From contig WACJ01000218.1 in assembly GCA_008973525.1 (NCBI GenBank), positions 248,001-312,000 on the forward strand: a stretch of DNA of 64,000 nt. Reading direction: 5' to 3'. Below, piece by piece: positions 46,201 through 57,343 of the stretch. This stretch comes from Stenopsyche tienmushanensis. Its lineage: Eukaryota; Arthropoda; Insecta; Trichoptera; Stenopsychidae. The translations under genes and the position numbers were made by a program. Position 1 is the stretch's first letter. Every line of letters begins with the position of its first letter. Under the pieces are notes generated by a model. It saw only the letters and a program-made list of their open reading frames with translations, was not told where the DNA came from and made no database searches.

Positions 46201-46216
46201 AAAAAAAAAAAAAAAA
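46201..46216. repeat. Poly-A run inside the Tigger-like MITE
   Basis: An unbroken A run from about 46200 to 46216, just inside the right inverted end. Confidence 0.9.
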
Positions 46217-47204
46217 TCTGACCGCGTAAAATGGGTACCGCGTAAATCGAGGGATAGGTGTATTGTATTTATTTGAAGAAATTATCTGATGTTTTGTGCT
46301 ATTGACAATGTTTGTTTATTTAACTCGTTCGTCGCTGCGTCCACCAGATATGCGCGTCTCCGAAGTCCGAGTCTCCGTAAAACGAATTCAGCGTCTCATT
46401 GTTACGTATTTCTATAACGACTTGCAAATATTAACTTTACGCGCGTCTTTCAATAATGTTTTCCAGATGACAACTGTCTAAATATCATTCGAGATCGATC
46501 TCGAAACTTGCATTCCTACGCTTGTCTATTCGCACTTGCTTATCTTCACTTTTTTATAATTAGACTAATGACAAAGTCAAGCTTATCGATATTGTCTCTA
46601 AGACTATGAAGACTATAAATTAACTCACTACTCACAGGCTTAAGCCGGGTAGTAAGTTTAACACTCTCACTGGAACTCGCTCGCAAATACGCGATCTTCC
46701 TACCATACAGGTTAGTTTTAGTAATCAAGCTCTTATCGCTCCGGGTTCATTTTTACAATTTTACTCTCGTTGTGATTTCTACCTCGTATAACAAGATTTC
46801 TTAAATTCTTGTTCGATTGTTTTGAAAACCAAGGTAATTAAATCATGGGAACAGGAGCTTGTTTTGGTATATAATATACAAGCATCATCCTTATCGCTTT
46901 GTATATATCACCCGAGGACTATTCGCGAATTGCCTTATTATCCGAGTATCAAAAATTTAAAAAGAAATTTTTTTCAGGCACGGATAATCGAGAGTACACT
47001 GTAATTGAATAAGGTCAATTTAAATTATACAGATTTTTTTTATAATACCGTCGACCTGTTTGGCGAAAGTTTCAAAAAACTAGATCGATTGCTAAGAGTT
47101 GATTATCAAATCTAAAGCGGGGTAAATGGTAACACTTGATCTGGTGGTTTGATTATATGTATCTAATTTATTTATGTGATAACATGGGATATTAGACGCG
47201 TTAA

Positions 47205-47497
47205 CACAATTACTGCGGGCGATTTTTTGCAATGCTGCCTTTTTTAGTTAAATTCTCATTAAATACGCTAAAACTTTCGAAGTTTGTAGAAACCACATGT
47301 CTCAAGATTCGATATTTATTTGAGGAAAAAACATGTGAAACAGTCTTCATTTAACATTTATTGGTAACATATGTATATATATTGTGAATGATAAATTTTA
47401 GCAAATAAGTTAACTTTGTGAATGAGTTTTCTTGTGTCCCTCGGTTTATGTACAGTCTTTGCGAACACGAGAATTCTCGTGTCCCGCTGTTAACGTG
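47205..47497. mobile_element. piggyBac-like TTAA MITE, 293 bp
   Basis: The left end CACAATTACTGCGGGCG and the right end read inward, CACGTTAACAGCGGGAC, are similar (12 of 17 positions). TTAA is intact on both sides (47201-47204 and 47498-47501). A 16-bp palindrome CACGAGAATTCTCGTG lies just inside the right end (47467-47482). AT-rich interior, no coding. Confidence 0.72.
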
Positions 47498-47501
47498 TTA
47501 A

Positions 47502-49083
47502 TATTTATGAGATATCGTCTTGAATTGGTTTAGCTTTTATTTTCAGATTTTAGAAAAGGAAATACTGAGACGATTATTTAACTCGGACAGGGTTGCTTAA
47601 GGGGTGGCCACTCATATCCGTATTTTAAAGCTTTTCATTCGCAGATACAAATCACAAATTGACACTAATTTACATGAGTTATACAGCTTGAACATTATTC
47701 GACCTTCCTGGTAAAATTGGCTATAAAATCATTCGGGAAATAGTTATATGGTTCTATTCCATTCAGAATTTAATTCGTCTGTCGAAATAGTTGTAAACAG
47801 CGATGAATTATTTTATAGCCATTGTTTACGTCCCTCTTTATGGTATATGTCTGAAGGATTCAATCCAATCAGTGGGGATTATAACTTCATGGATTGTCGG
47901 CTGATTTGGTTCTTAAAAATTTACGACCGAACAAGATTCGATCTTCGCCATTAAGTTCATAATAACGTATAGTGGATTGGTCTAACACAAGGAGAAAAAA
48001 TATCAATTAATTGGTCGGTGATTTATTATGTCGAAGCATTTGATCGCCAACCATATTTAGTGGAACGAGCTCGTTAAAAAATGGCATGGTTAATTAAGAT
48101 GACATATTTATCTATTAGCAAAAGGAGATTTATTCATCATAAATGATTGCGCAAATCGTCCGCTCTGCAGCCATGCTTTTGAGATAAATCTTTCAACGAA
48201 AGGCTTAACGGCTATATTTTAATTGGGAGCCTGGACGCGCAGTATGGGGCCGTATCGAAAAATCGCTCTTTGCAGAATATCAATTAATTTCAAATATTGA
48301 TTTAGCGCTCGATTTTTATGTCGTTATTATGTCACGTCGAACAATAAATATAAGAATGAAAAGTTTACTCATGTTTAATGTGTTGCGTTCGTTTCCTTCT
48401 CGTTATTTATGACGGGATGTGACGCTCGAGTTGCTTACCTGGAACAAATAGAAAGACAAAGATTAGAGATTTCACCAACAGCTCAACTTCAATGCACTAT
48501 CGAATAAATCGTTTAAATTAAAATTTACCGTCGGTTAAAAATCGATCAATAGGTGGAACGATCCAATTCGTATTCCATACGCGGATTCGCAGACCAGTTT
48601 TGAATCCAGCGCATTGATTCAAGGGTCTCGGTATATCTAGCGTTAATTGAAGATCTCCGACATATGCGACTCCCAATTATCACATTTGCCGGTTCGAATC
48701 GATTTTTTATTGATGCAAATTAATAAAATAACCCATTCGCTGCGTGTGTAGAGCGATCGACCAATAATGTCGAAGACCCACCTCTTTGGACTACTTATTT
48801 TTTCCATCGAGTGTAACGGATTCGATTGCATGCAAATGCGCTTTTTGTCGCTTCGAGACCCAAAAGCGATATTTTGACATTGTTGAGATAAAAAATAAGA
48901 ACACGTTGAGGGCGTTTGCTGTTCAAAATTATCGTATTTGACTGGGAAATTCTTTCGGAGAAAATTTGCATATTGGGTCGGAAACAGTTCGAAAGTTTAT
49001 GAAGAATTGAATTTATTTTGTATCAGATATGTAGTTTCCAATAACGATACGAACAGATACGAAAAATTCAAAGTGTTATGAGC
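47502..49083. other. Repeat-poor unique sequence, no recognised gene
   Basis: A 68-codon plus frame (47748-47954) and a 62-codon minus frame (48643-48831) have no motifs. No shared repeats. Confidence 0.45.
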
Positions 49084-49087
49084 TTAA

Positions 49088-49609
49088 CCTCTAAAGGAGT
49101 ACTATCCCAGGACCTGGGACCCCCCCTCCACTATTCAGAAAGAGCACTCTTGTATATTGAGCTCGGAGATAAACAGAGACGTAGCGCAGTTCGGGAGACA
49201 GAGACGGAGAGCTTCCCTGCATACATCGCGCGATTGTATAGATCGTTAGCCCAAATGTATCGATTAATAATGATTTCGATTTCAAGTGTGTTATTTTTTT
49301 ATGCAAAGAAATTACCGACTATTTTGTGCTATCGACAGTGTTTATTTATTTAATTGCTTCCTATTCGTCGCTGCTTGTGGAATGAGTCTTTGTCCTTCTA
49401 AAACAGGAGCAAATGAATCGATTTTGTGTGTATTGTTTATGTAAAGAAATGGCGTGGTCTTGTATGCTATCAACAGTGTTTATTTACAATTGACTGCCTC
49501 GAATTGAAGATTGTTTTACGCTGATAGGAGCTGACAGAAAGTAATCGGTATAAAGCGATTATGGCATCAAAGACTTCAACGATTTTAAATTTGCTCACTC
49601 CTCAAAAGG
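49088..49609 (+). mobile_element. piggyBac-like family G, copy with both TTAA flanks (522 bp)
   Basis: TTAA at 49084-49087 and 49610-49613. The left end is CCTCTAAAGGAGTACTATCC; the right end read inward is CCTTTTGAGGAGTGAGC. The interior has the family landmarks TTCAGAAAGAGCACTCTTGT, GGGAGACAGAGACGGAGAGC and GATTGTATAGATCGTTAGCC. A partial direct duplication of the GTGTATTGTTTATG...GTGCTATCxACAGTGTTTAT part (49300-49340 and 49425-49490) makes it longer than the other copies. Confidence 0.78.
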
Positions 49610-49613
49610 TTAA

Positions 49614-51069
49614 AATATGATTGCCAATGTTGATTTTCTTACGATTATACAAATATTTTTATTTATATTGTAGTCTAAAAGTTTTCATCGTAAAAGATTA
49701 TATGAGGATCCATGAATTCTAATACATAGGTGCCTATGATACTTTAATAGTATGAAAATCTGAATAGGTGGAAAATGATATTCAATTTATTGATACCTTT
49801 GGTTGGCAATATAATTTTGCTACAAATTGGAGACGGATTTATTATATTAGATAACGAAAAAGCCCATAGAGAAAGAAGAATTAATGACGAGGTGTTGGTA
49901 TAAGTCGATTTCTTGGCCAAGATTTTTATTTTACCCTAATAGAAAACCAACAGGAAGAATAGGTCTTTTCGCGACAATTGTTGTACCTGCATCCCTACTC
50001 AGTGCACATGCACTTGTGATGAATAACATTGCTCTACGCAGGGATCTTATTTCCTATACGTTACCCTTTAATTAAGATTGGTGGTGAGCCCTGTTTTCCA
50101 AAATCATTAAATAAAGACAACATTTACATCAACGTCCCAGCAACATTGTACTGGGACTTTTATCGCTAACAAAACTTCAGCGGTTCACGAATTGAGATCC
50201 TCGATTATATTACTTTTATGCCCCTTTTATGGTTAAACATTCCCAATAAAATTAAATCATATTCCACGTCCAAAGACCCACCCGGGCGCATTTTAAAGTG
50301 TCCTTTTTATCATCGGCCTCGGATCGTATTATTTTTTAATCTCCCGCTCAAAATTGGATGCTGCATTTCATATTAACCTGCCTGCGCCTTCGGCCGAAAG
50401 TTATGACCTTTTCGATGCCCAATATGTCTCCGGGGACTATGAGCATTAATCTTTAACCCTTCGGGGGTGTTCATCGACCACCCGGTGGGCCTCGATACAG
50501 GATTTTTGCGATGCCAACACCTATCGTAAACGGGCAAGTGATTTATTGCCACGTGAGGTATGCCCCCGTCGCCATATAAGGAGGCGCACACGCCGGCGCT
50601 GGTCGAATGCACTTGCACTTGCATTATTCATACGAGCGTGTCTGCTAATTCTCAGACAGGACCAGCTGTTTGGTCGGAGTCTTATCCACTTCTGGAATGA
50701 CGAGAGGATAAATATTAGAAATGAATCATTTGCTGTCACGGCGGCCCATTCAAATGTCGTCGGGATCGCTTTGTTATTTGCCGTTTGCTATGGGTATATT
50801 ATAATAGATTCGATTAGATTGCTAGCTTCTGTTTGCCTTGATAATCCTTTACAAATAGATTCACGGTCTCTGCTCAAACTGTCTGCAATCTAACACACGA
50901 GTTTTCATACGGGGATTTATTAACATATCGTGGGCGATTGAGGATTATCTTATCTTGGGAATTTCCACTTATTTGCATTCTTCGCGTCGGTAAATAAATT
51001 TAAAACAATGACTGATCATTTCATTACATTTATAAAGATCGTAGTATTTACGGGTTAAGTATACATTTA
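49614..51069. other. Unique sequence; GC-rich block with overlapping frames
   Basis: At 50373-50893 frames of 115 (plus), 83 and 72 (minus) codons overlap in a locally GC-richer stretch. None shows a motif. No shared repeats. Confidence 0.35.
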
Positions 51070-51711
51070 AACCTTTTTTTGTGTTCCGCGGAAAATCGCA
51101 CAAAAAAAAGCTATGACTTATATAGAAAAAGTGAAGATGTATTCCATGGATTTTAAAAACCGCACAACTTTGAAACAGCTTTATAAAATATATCCAAAAT
51201 CGCATAAAAAAAGTTGATAAAAATGGCGGGAAAATAATAGTATACCCAGTGTCAATGTCATCATTGTTCTGTGTAGATTTTCTCTTTCCAACAATATAAT
51301 TCATAATTAGTAAAGGTATCACTATAGTCCCTAACTCAAAAAAATAAATCACAAAATGGCGACTGTTTAAAAAAAATTTAGTCAAATAATTTTTTGGCCT
51401 TATTTTGTCATAGTTTTAATAATTAAAAAAAAATGTTGACCTAAATCTGGTAGGAATATTAGAGGGTTGTATAGAAATGATTCGTATCCAGTTTGAAGTA
51501 AATAACTAATTAAAACTTGAGATATGATGTCAATCGTGTTGAAAAAAGAAGATTCAAGAAAAACGCGTTATTACGCCCCAAATTATATATTTTTTCCAAA
51601 TTTCGGTTAGTGTTGATGATTTATTTCCTATTTTATCCAAAATATCTCGATACGCACTCTTCATGGTATTTAAAAAACCGCATAACTTCGAAATCGCACA
51701 AAAAGAGGTTT
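51070..51711 (+). mobile_element. Inverted-end element L, copy 1 (642 bp)
   Basis: The left end AACCTTTTTTTGTG and the right end read inward, AAACCTCTTTTTGTGCGATT, plus TA on both sides, indicate a TA-targeting DNA element. It aligns in reverse with 62954-63924 at both halves: GTGAAGATG, AAAACCGCA, AAGTTGATAAAAATGGCGGG, and near the right end TTTCGGTTAGTGTTGATGAT plus AACCGCATAACTTCGAAATC. The 138-codon minus frame inside is a repeat shadow. No transposase; probably a Tc1/pogo-type non-autonomous element. Confidence 0.7.
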
Positions 51712-51713
51712 TA

Positions 51714-53196
51714 GTGTGATGAACTTGCGTAAAGAATGCTTGTATATTATCTCCAAATAATTCATTCGAATGAAGATCGAAAGTGAAGACATGCCAATTA
51801 TTTATAACAGATTTAGTTTGGGATTAATCCGAATTCGGATATATATGAATGGGTTCATTTGGAGTAAATAAGATTACATAACTTATCTGCATATTGGCAC
51901 GTATGGATATCAGACATTCATCGTTTTCCAAAAACTATTCATGCAGACTGACAAAAAAATATGTGGTCGCTAACCACATTGTACGGTGGGTTTAAATTTA
52001 AACCCAATGATTAATCGGCTGGATATTTAAAATTAATGAACAATTGTATCTAAAAATATAGCTTTTGAGAAAACTAAAACAAATTATAGTTATTGTCATT
52101 TATGTGAAGCTTTCCCGCGAACTGCGAATAAATTTGTTTTTTTCAATTTTAAATCCGAAAAAATGACATACCTAAACATAAATGTACATTTATTTGATGA
52201 CATTGAATATTTTAAGATTGGAATGAGATACTCGATGATATTGAATGACTTGTAATTTTTTTCGCATGGGCATTCTTAGAAGTTGAATGGACTCTTCTCA
52301 TGTGTTAGAATTTGAATATTGGGATTTAAATGATGATAATTTGGCTCGATTCTTCGGACCAATTTCAATCGGTGATCGATCATGAGAAGAAAATAAATTT
52401 TCCAAGCAGGAAGGATCAATATCCGATTTCTCATGAGTCACTTTTCAATGAAGTCATTATTGAATCCTTGGGTTAAATTATGCAAAGAGCGCTGACGTAA
52501 CCCGCTGCAGTCATACCGTGCATTTTTCCAGGGTGTCCGATTTCGTATTCAACCCGCAAAGGACGCATACGAAGTCAATCGTCAATTATGAAAATGCGGA
52601 GCATATTTCAGTACCACCTGGCGATATGCAGCTCCTCGTGCCCCGCAATAAATCATCGCTCGGCAATAATAACTCTGCGAATAAAAAGAAACGAGACAAT
52701 CCCGAGGAGGCATGTTTATTCTTTTCAAACGCTAAAAAGCTTTTGAAGGCGTTTTTAGGGGCCTCTGGATGAAATAAATATGTCCGCCCTGAAGTGCAAC
52801 AGTTGCAATTAAGTACTTTATTTGTGGGCACTCTGCAACGCCGAGCATGCTTTTGTTTGACTCTCGTAAATGATCAATGGATCCAGAGAGCAGCCGAGCT
52901 GTCAAGTGTTGCAGAATTTAATTTGTCTTGTTGTAATTCTCTAAAATTTTGACGACCGCATAAATATTCCGTTGCTATGATTCCAAAGTCGCCCCAGCTT
53001 TCTCCTGCGGTAAAACATATCTTTAAATATTTCGCCTCGAGGTACATAAACATTTTACTACTGCCAAATTAACAGCCAAACGATTGCTCATAAATGTTGC
53101 TGGTATAAATTTGTTAATAAAATTTCCATACAGAAGTCTTGCGAAATATTAAATAAAAAATTAATTGATCCATAACTATCCAAGCAATCGTTATTG
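51714..53196. other. Unique sequence, no recognised gene
   Basis: Overlapping frames at 52518-52772 (plus) and 52586-52831 (minus) lack motifs. Confidence 0.4.
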
Positions 53197-53198
53197 TA

Positions 53199-54125
53199 TT
53201 AGGATGTCCCATAAGTTTTTTTCGTTTTCATATTAAGAAAAAAAATAAACAATAATTTGTATTACATCAAAATTTATTGAATAATATATGATCGATTCTG
53301 TTCTATTATCTTTTTCCATCTCTCCGGAAGCCTCATAATGCCTTCTTGTCAAAATTTCCCAGGTTTGTTGGCAAAATATTGATCAAGGTACATTTTTATA
53401 TCATTTTTTGAATTAAAATTTTTACCACGTAATGAATTTTTAAATGAAAGAAATAAATAATAATCTGAAGGGGCAATGTTCGGTGAGTATGGAGGATGAG
53501 GTAAATCATCCCGGTCAAATGATAATAATTTATTTGTGACGCGCAAAGACACATGAGGCCTGGCGTTATCGTGATGAAAAACAACGTCTCGTCTGTTCGC
53601 TAATTCTGGCCGTTTTCTGGCAATTGCATCCCTTTAGATTGTCTAGTTGGAAACAATATTTTGTTGAATTGATCGTTTCACCTTGCTGAAGTAGCTCATA
53701 ATAAACTACCCCCTTCCAGTCCCACCAAATGCATAGCAAAACTTTATTTGGGTGTAGGCCAGTCTTAGCTACAGTTTAAGCTTCTGTACCCTTGGTCCAA
53801 GACCGTTTACGTTGGATATTCTCATAGAGTATCCAACTTTCATCTCCAGTGACAAGTCTCTTCAAAAAAGGTTGGCTATTATGTCGTTGGAGAAGAAGAT
53901 CGCATGTTGAAATACACTGAAGTTTATTTGAGTCAGTCAGTTCATGAGGAAGTCACACATCTGAACGATTGATGTAGCCCAATTTTGTCAGATGATTATG
54001 GACGGATGTTCGTGGAATTTCTAACTTGTTAGCTATTTTGCGAACAGTATATCGCGGGTTTTCTTCAGCCATAGCTATGATTAGATCTGTGTTCATTTGC
54101 GAAAGAAACTTATGGGACAACCTAA
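53199..54125 (-). mobile_element. Mariner, 5'-deleted lineage, copy 3 (927 bp)
   Basis: The ends TTAGGATGTCCCATAAGTTT (53199) and, read inward from 54125, TTAGGTTGTCCCATAAGTTT. TA flanks at 53197-53198 and 54126-54127. Collinear with the copy at 19135, differing by 5 bp in length and scattered substitutions, including the same absence of the first helix-turn-helix. Confidence 0.9.
53274..54096 (-). pseudogene. Mariner transposase, N-terminally truncated, multiple frameshifts
   Basis: The ATG at 54094-54096 begins MNTDLIIAMAEENPRYTVRK. The helix-turn-helix, the catalytic regions (LVTGDESWILYENIQ-like sequence, HHDNARPHVSL, PPYSPNIAPSD) and the C-terminal NFNSKNDIKMYLDQYFANKP are recognisable but in several frames. 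The third-aspartate region reads SPNIAPSD. A TGG-to-TGA change stops the frame after GKF, about 20 codons before the normal end. A frameshift lies near 53627. Inactive. Confidence 0.87.
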
Positions 54126-54127
54126 TA

Positions 54128-55279
54128 TTTTGCTCTAAACAGCGCACATAATAAAACCACGTGTTCATATCAATAGAAGTAGGTATTATATGTCTAAATG
54201 ATTGATTTCTTCGCATATGCTCCGCAGCCCCGAGACGGACTCGCAGCATATGCGACGGAAATCCATATTTTACTATTCAAATTTATTTACCATATGTGAT
54301 ATGGCAACGATCACGAGGCAGAAGCTTCCATACGATGTGAACGTAGCGCGAAATTAACACATGGCGGCAAAAGAAGTTTGCATGCCTACAATTAACACAC
54401 CTAGTCCGCAAGACTACCCAGAAATAATAGATCTGTTCGTTCTGCAACCCTTAGGATCGGGTGCAAGGTCCAAACAGCATAAAAAACGGCTCGCTTTAAT
54501 GACCAAAAATCAATAATTAACAGAAGAAATTATTTATTATATTTATTTATTTACTTTTACATTATTATAATTATTCAAAAATAATCGATATTCTACAATA
54601 CAATTGATCAAATTTAAATTTAGATAGCATTGTGTTCTCAAAATTATATGGAATTTATAAAACCATGCTAAAACTAAAAAAATATATATTATCACAGGAA
54701 ACTATCATTGAATCAGGGGATCATAGCTACATTTAAAAGTCTACATTAGGGAATTATTGCAATGGAGTTTGAACAAGGTCAACGATGAATTTATCTAAGA
54801 CGTAGCGAGTAGACTTTATAATTTCATACATCAAAAAATATGATCGTCAACATTGAACGCATGTTGTTTTAGCCAATATGTGCTTAGTCAAATCAGGTAG
54901 ACGTAATACTGAAACTTGCTCCGTTCTTGTTCGTTTTTCCTAGACAGGAATAATAATACATATAAAAATAAAACATGAGAGTCCATATATGAAATTCAGA
55001 GAACCTCTTAAAAGCGTTTGAAATACATTTTCAGCCCGAGTATAAAAATCGTCGATCAATGATTTGGTTTTTTTCTCATCGAACTTTGACGCGAAGCTGA
55101 AATGATTTTTACAGTTACTCATCGATTTTGCATAACGCATTTTTATTGATTCCGGAAAGCGTGGGTACATTTTGAAAAGTTTTCAAATGATTCACTGCGT
55201 ATTTTTCGCACTGGTTAAAAGCATCGATTTATTACATTTGCAAGTGCATTCACATCAAAACAACGAATTGTTCGAGATC
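54128..55279. other. Unique AT-rich sequence downstream of a receptor pseudogene
   Basis: A 76-codon minus frame at 54940-55170 follows the receptor pseudogene in orientation but shows no receptor motif. An imperfect inverted pair CGCATATGCT/AGCATATGCG lies at 54213-54253. Confidence 0.4.
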
Positions 55280-56520
55280 GAAATTCTAAATGTATACCCA
55301 TATTATCAATAATCTGCAGCGTGTCCGAAATGCTAACGAAGATACGGCTCAACGATTTAAATCGAAGTGCAGTAATCCCACAAAATTGTACCATTGTATT
55401 TGAGCATTGAAGCTACTGACATTTCGGTCGGTTTTAACGACATTGCAGAAGATCATTTGTGAAGTAGATCGTAAATTTGCGAAAGAGGGAAACATACAGT
55501 CGTTAATATATATATATATATGTATGCGTCCGATGAATATAATGCCGCAGGAGCTCATGCAAAATTATTGTAGTGTATTTTCAGAAATAATGAGTGCGAT
55601 TAATACCAAAGCACCAAAAATAAATCCAAGCAAAATTTTATCAATGGATTCGGATGTACTACGATATGATCTTCTCGTTTCGTCAGTTCTATTTGTGATT
55701 CGACAACAAAATAGTACAACCAAGACCGGAAGATAGAGGTAATGCGTCAAATACTGCGTATCTTTTGCGGTTTGTAAAGTGGTGCTAGTACTGTTTAGAA
55801 ATGCTTGGAAAACGTAAATGATCGACGACAACGCGTAATTTATATTCCGAGCTGCATTAATTAATGCGGAAAGAATGTGATAAGAAAAACGATATTGAAT
55901 TTGTAAAAAATTGCTTTAGATGTGTTGCGTGTTCCCATTGGCAGGGCAGGGCATCAATTTCATAATTGATATGGTAAGAAATAAATACGTTTTTCGACGA
56001 CTCTATCCAGAAAATTTTAAAAAGTTTAAATATTGCTTTGTGATATTTGTCGCTTTCGTTTACGATTTCGGCCCACGAATATTTGCTTAAAAGTTGTTAG
56101 AGTCGTCAAAAAGTTATGTTCCATGAAATTTACGATCAACATCGCTATTAAATTGCCCAATGATGATCTACCAAAGTCATGTATTCCTGGAATAAAAAGA
56201 TCAAGAAGACATTTGGTCTGTTAGCGGATAATTTGAACGTCTTGGACTCAATTATTTCCATATCCATACATTGTAATAGTTTCATATTCTTTTTAATATT
56301 AGATCGGAGAAAAGCTGCCGAAAAATAGAGGATAGTCAAGGAGCTGTTCAATTTCAGTTCCAATCTGAGATTTCATCATGTTAAGCCATATATTCTAGCA
56401 TAGTCAAGACTAGTTCTAAGACAGCTGAGATGAAACATCCTTCTCTCCCCAGATGCTGTTCAGATAAAAAAATACCACAATCCCGATTCTTCTATATCTC
56501 GCGCGATCCTAAAAATGATT
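55280..56520 (-). pseudogene. Insect gustatory receptor (7tm_7 chemoreceptor family), degenerate full-length copy
   Basis: Gustatory receptors are insect seven-helix ion channels of sensory neurons. Minus-strand pieces follow the family's order over about 1.24 kb, the length of a 380-410-residue receptor. First comes FLRSNIKKNMKLLQCMDME (56290s), the charged loop after TM2. After a frame change, MLIVNFMEHNFLTTLTTFKQ and IFVGRN match TM4 and the QFxxLxxxLKQRFxxLN region. ALINAARNINYALSSIIYVF matches the CDAARxINxxY motif and TM5. LPVLVVLFCCRITNRTDETR matches TM6 with its CxxTxxEAxRT tail. FNA and then LLHFDLNR match FTACGLFxLD before TM7, and LLIIWVYI-stop-NF stands where TYLxxLxQF ends the protein. 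One frame runs from about 55930 to 55280 with stops at 55565, 55349 and 55286; upstream parts need frameshifts. The N-terminus is uncertain. Introns could explain some breaks but not the stops inside TM7. Confidence 0.78.
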
Positions 56521-56737
56521 ATATTGTAAAGGTAGTGGAGAGATCACTTGGCAAGATAAGTTAATTCTGATGATGATACTTGAGAGATATGACTGACTGA
56601 AAAACCTTTAATTAGATATTAACACATTTTCGTCGGGGAAAATGGAAATATTTCGAAATAAAAGGAGAATAAATTAATGTTTGTTGAAAATCATATAAAT
56701 AATATTAATTGGAAATCATTAGAAAACATTGAGAAAT
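56521..56737. other. AT-rich sequence between receptor pseudogene and Tigger-like element
   Basis: Includes ATTAACACATTTTCGTCGGG at 56623. No gene seen. Confidence 0.35.
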
Positions 56738-57343
56738 CAATGTGTACTCTCGATTATTCGTGCATGAAAATTATTTTAAATTTAAATTTTATTTTTGATA
56801 CTCGGATAATAATACCATTCCTGAATAGTACTTAGGTGTTATATAAAGAGATCAAGATTAAAGAAATAAAACTCTTTAAAGCGATAGGGATGATGCTTGT
56901 ATCTTATCTACCAAAACAAACGTTTTAATTACCTTGGTTTTCAAAACAACCAAGCAAGAGTTTAAGAAATCTTCTTATACGAGGCAGAAATCACAACGAG
57001 AGTAAAATTGTAAAAATGAACCCGGGGCGATAAGAGCTTGATTACTAAAACTAACCTGTATGGTAGGAAGATCGCGTATTTGCGAGCGAATTCCAGTGAT
57101 TCAGAAAGAGCACTCTTTCGGAATTCGCTCGCAAATACGCGATCATCCTTTCATACAGGTTAATAATGAGCAATTTTCTTGATAAATAATGAGTATTAAA
57201 ATTATGAAATAAAAATTTGTATTGTAAATATGATATTATAATCAAAACCAAGTAGAAATTTGATGATTTGGATTACCCGTGTTTTCCAGTTATCCGTGTT
57301 TGTCCTTCCCAGCAGTCCCCCGGATAATCGAGAGTCTACTACA
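56738..57343 (-). mobile_element. Tigger/pogo-like element D, copy 2, with short nested TTAA element
   Basis: The left end CAATGTGTACTCTCGATTAT and the right end read inward, GTAGTAGACTCTCGATTATC, are imperfect versions of the CAGTGTACTCTCGATTATCC end seen at 47001. The two arms match 46716-47001 and 45410-45453 in reverse. It carries the 105-bp TTAA element at 57055-57159 at the same internal site where the copy at 45410 carries the 1.25-kb version. Confidence 0.72.
57055..57159. mobile_element. Miniature piggyBac-like family G derivative (105 bp)
   Basis: The ends CCTGTATGGTAGGAAGATCG and, read inward from 57159, CCTGTATGAAAGGATGATCG flank a 105-bp near-palindrome. Both arms continue into CGTATTTGCGAGCGAATTCC. 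CTAA lies on the left and TTAA on the right. Only the two inverted ends and TTCAGAAAGAGCACTCTT remain. Confidence 0.8.

Larger units (their letters stand above)
45700..46260 (-). mobile_element. Tigger/pogo-like element, 561 bp, perfect inverted ends
   Basis: The left end CACCTATCCCTCGATTTACG is matched without mismatch by the right end read inward from 46260. Perfect identity extends over at least 24 bp (to GCGGTA). TA flanks both sides (45698-45699 and 46261-46262). Further copies of the CGCGTAAATCGAG motif lie at 45757-45772 and 45820-45832. ACCTCGATTTACGCGG-like ends are characteristic of Tigger/pogo elements. The perfect ends and duplication suggest a fairly recent insertion into the element at 45458. 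Confidence 0.88.
45458..46711 (+). mobile_element. piggyBac-like family G, long copy (1.25 kb) with its own nested insertion
   Basis: The ends CCTGTATGGTAGTATGATCG (45458) and, read inward from 46711, CCTGTATGGTAGGAAGATCG form an inverted repeat. It continues as CGTATTTGCGAGCGA on both sides, about 50 bp in total. TTAA lies on the left (45454-45457) and TTAG on the right (46712-46715). Inside are the family G body, the Tigger-like MITE 45700-46260, the repeat shared with 12277-12840, and a G-type end (AACTCACTACTCACAGG) at 46624-46640. No transposase. Confidence 0.75.
45410..47001 (+). mobile_element. Tigger/pogo-like non-autonomous element D, copy 1, carrying a nested piggyBac-like element
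   Basis: The right end read inward from 47001 is CAGTGTACTCTCGATTATCC, followed outward by TA (47002-47003). 46716-47001 matches 56738-57050 in reverse (TTGTTTTGAAAACCAAGGTA, GCATCATCCTTATCGCTTTG). 45410-45453 matches 57164-57215 in reverse. The two homologous flanks are separated here by the TTAA element 45458-46711. The left terminus is not preserved. Confidence 0.68.

Noticed and set aside
48690..48705. GGTTCGAATC as a tRNA B box
   Set aside because: No A box at tRNA spacing upstream and no foldable stems.
50969..51385. 138-codon minus-strand hydrophobic frame as a membrane protein
   Set aside because: It overlaps non-autonomous element L, and the second copy at 62954 does not preserve the frame.
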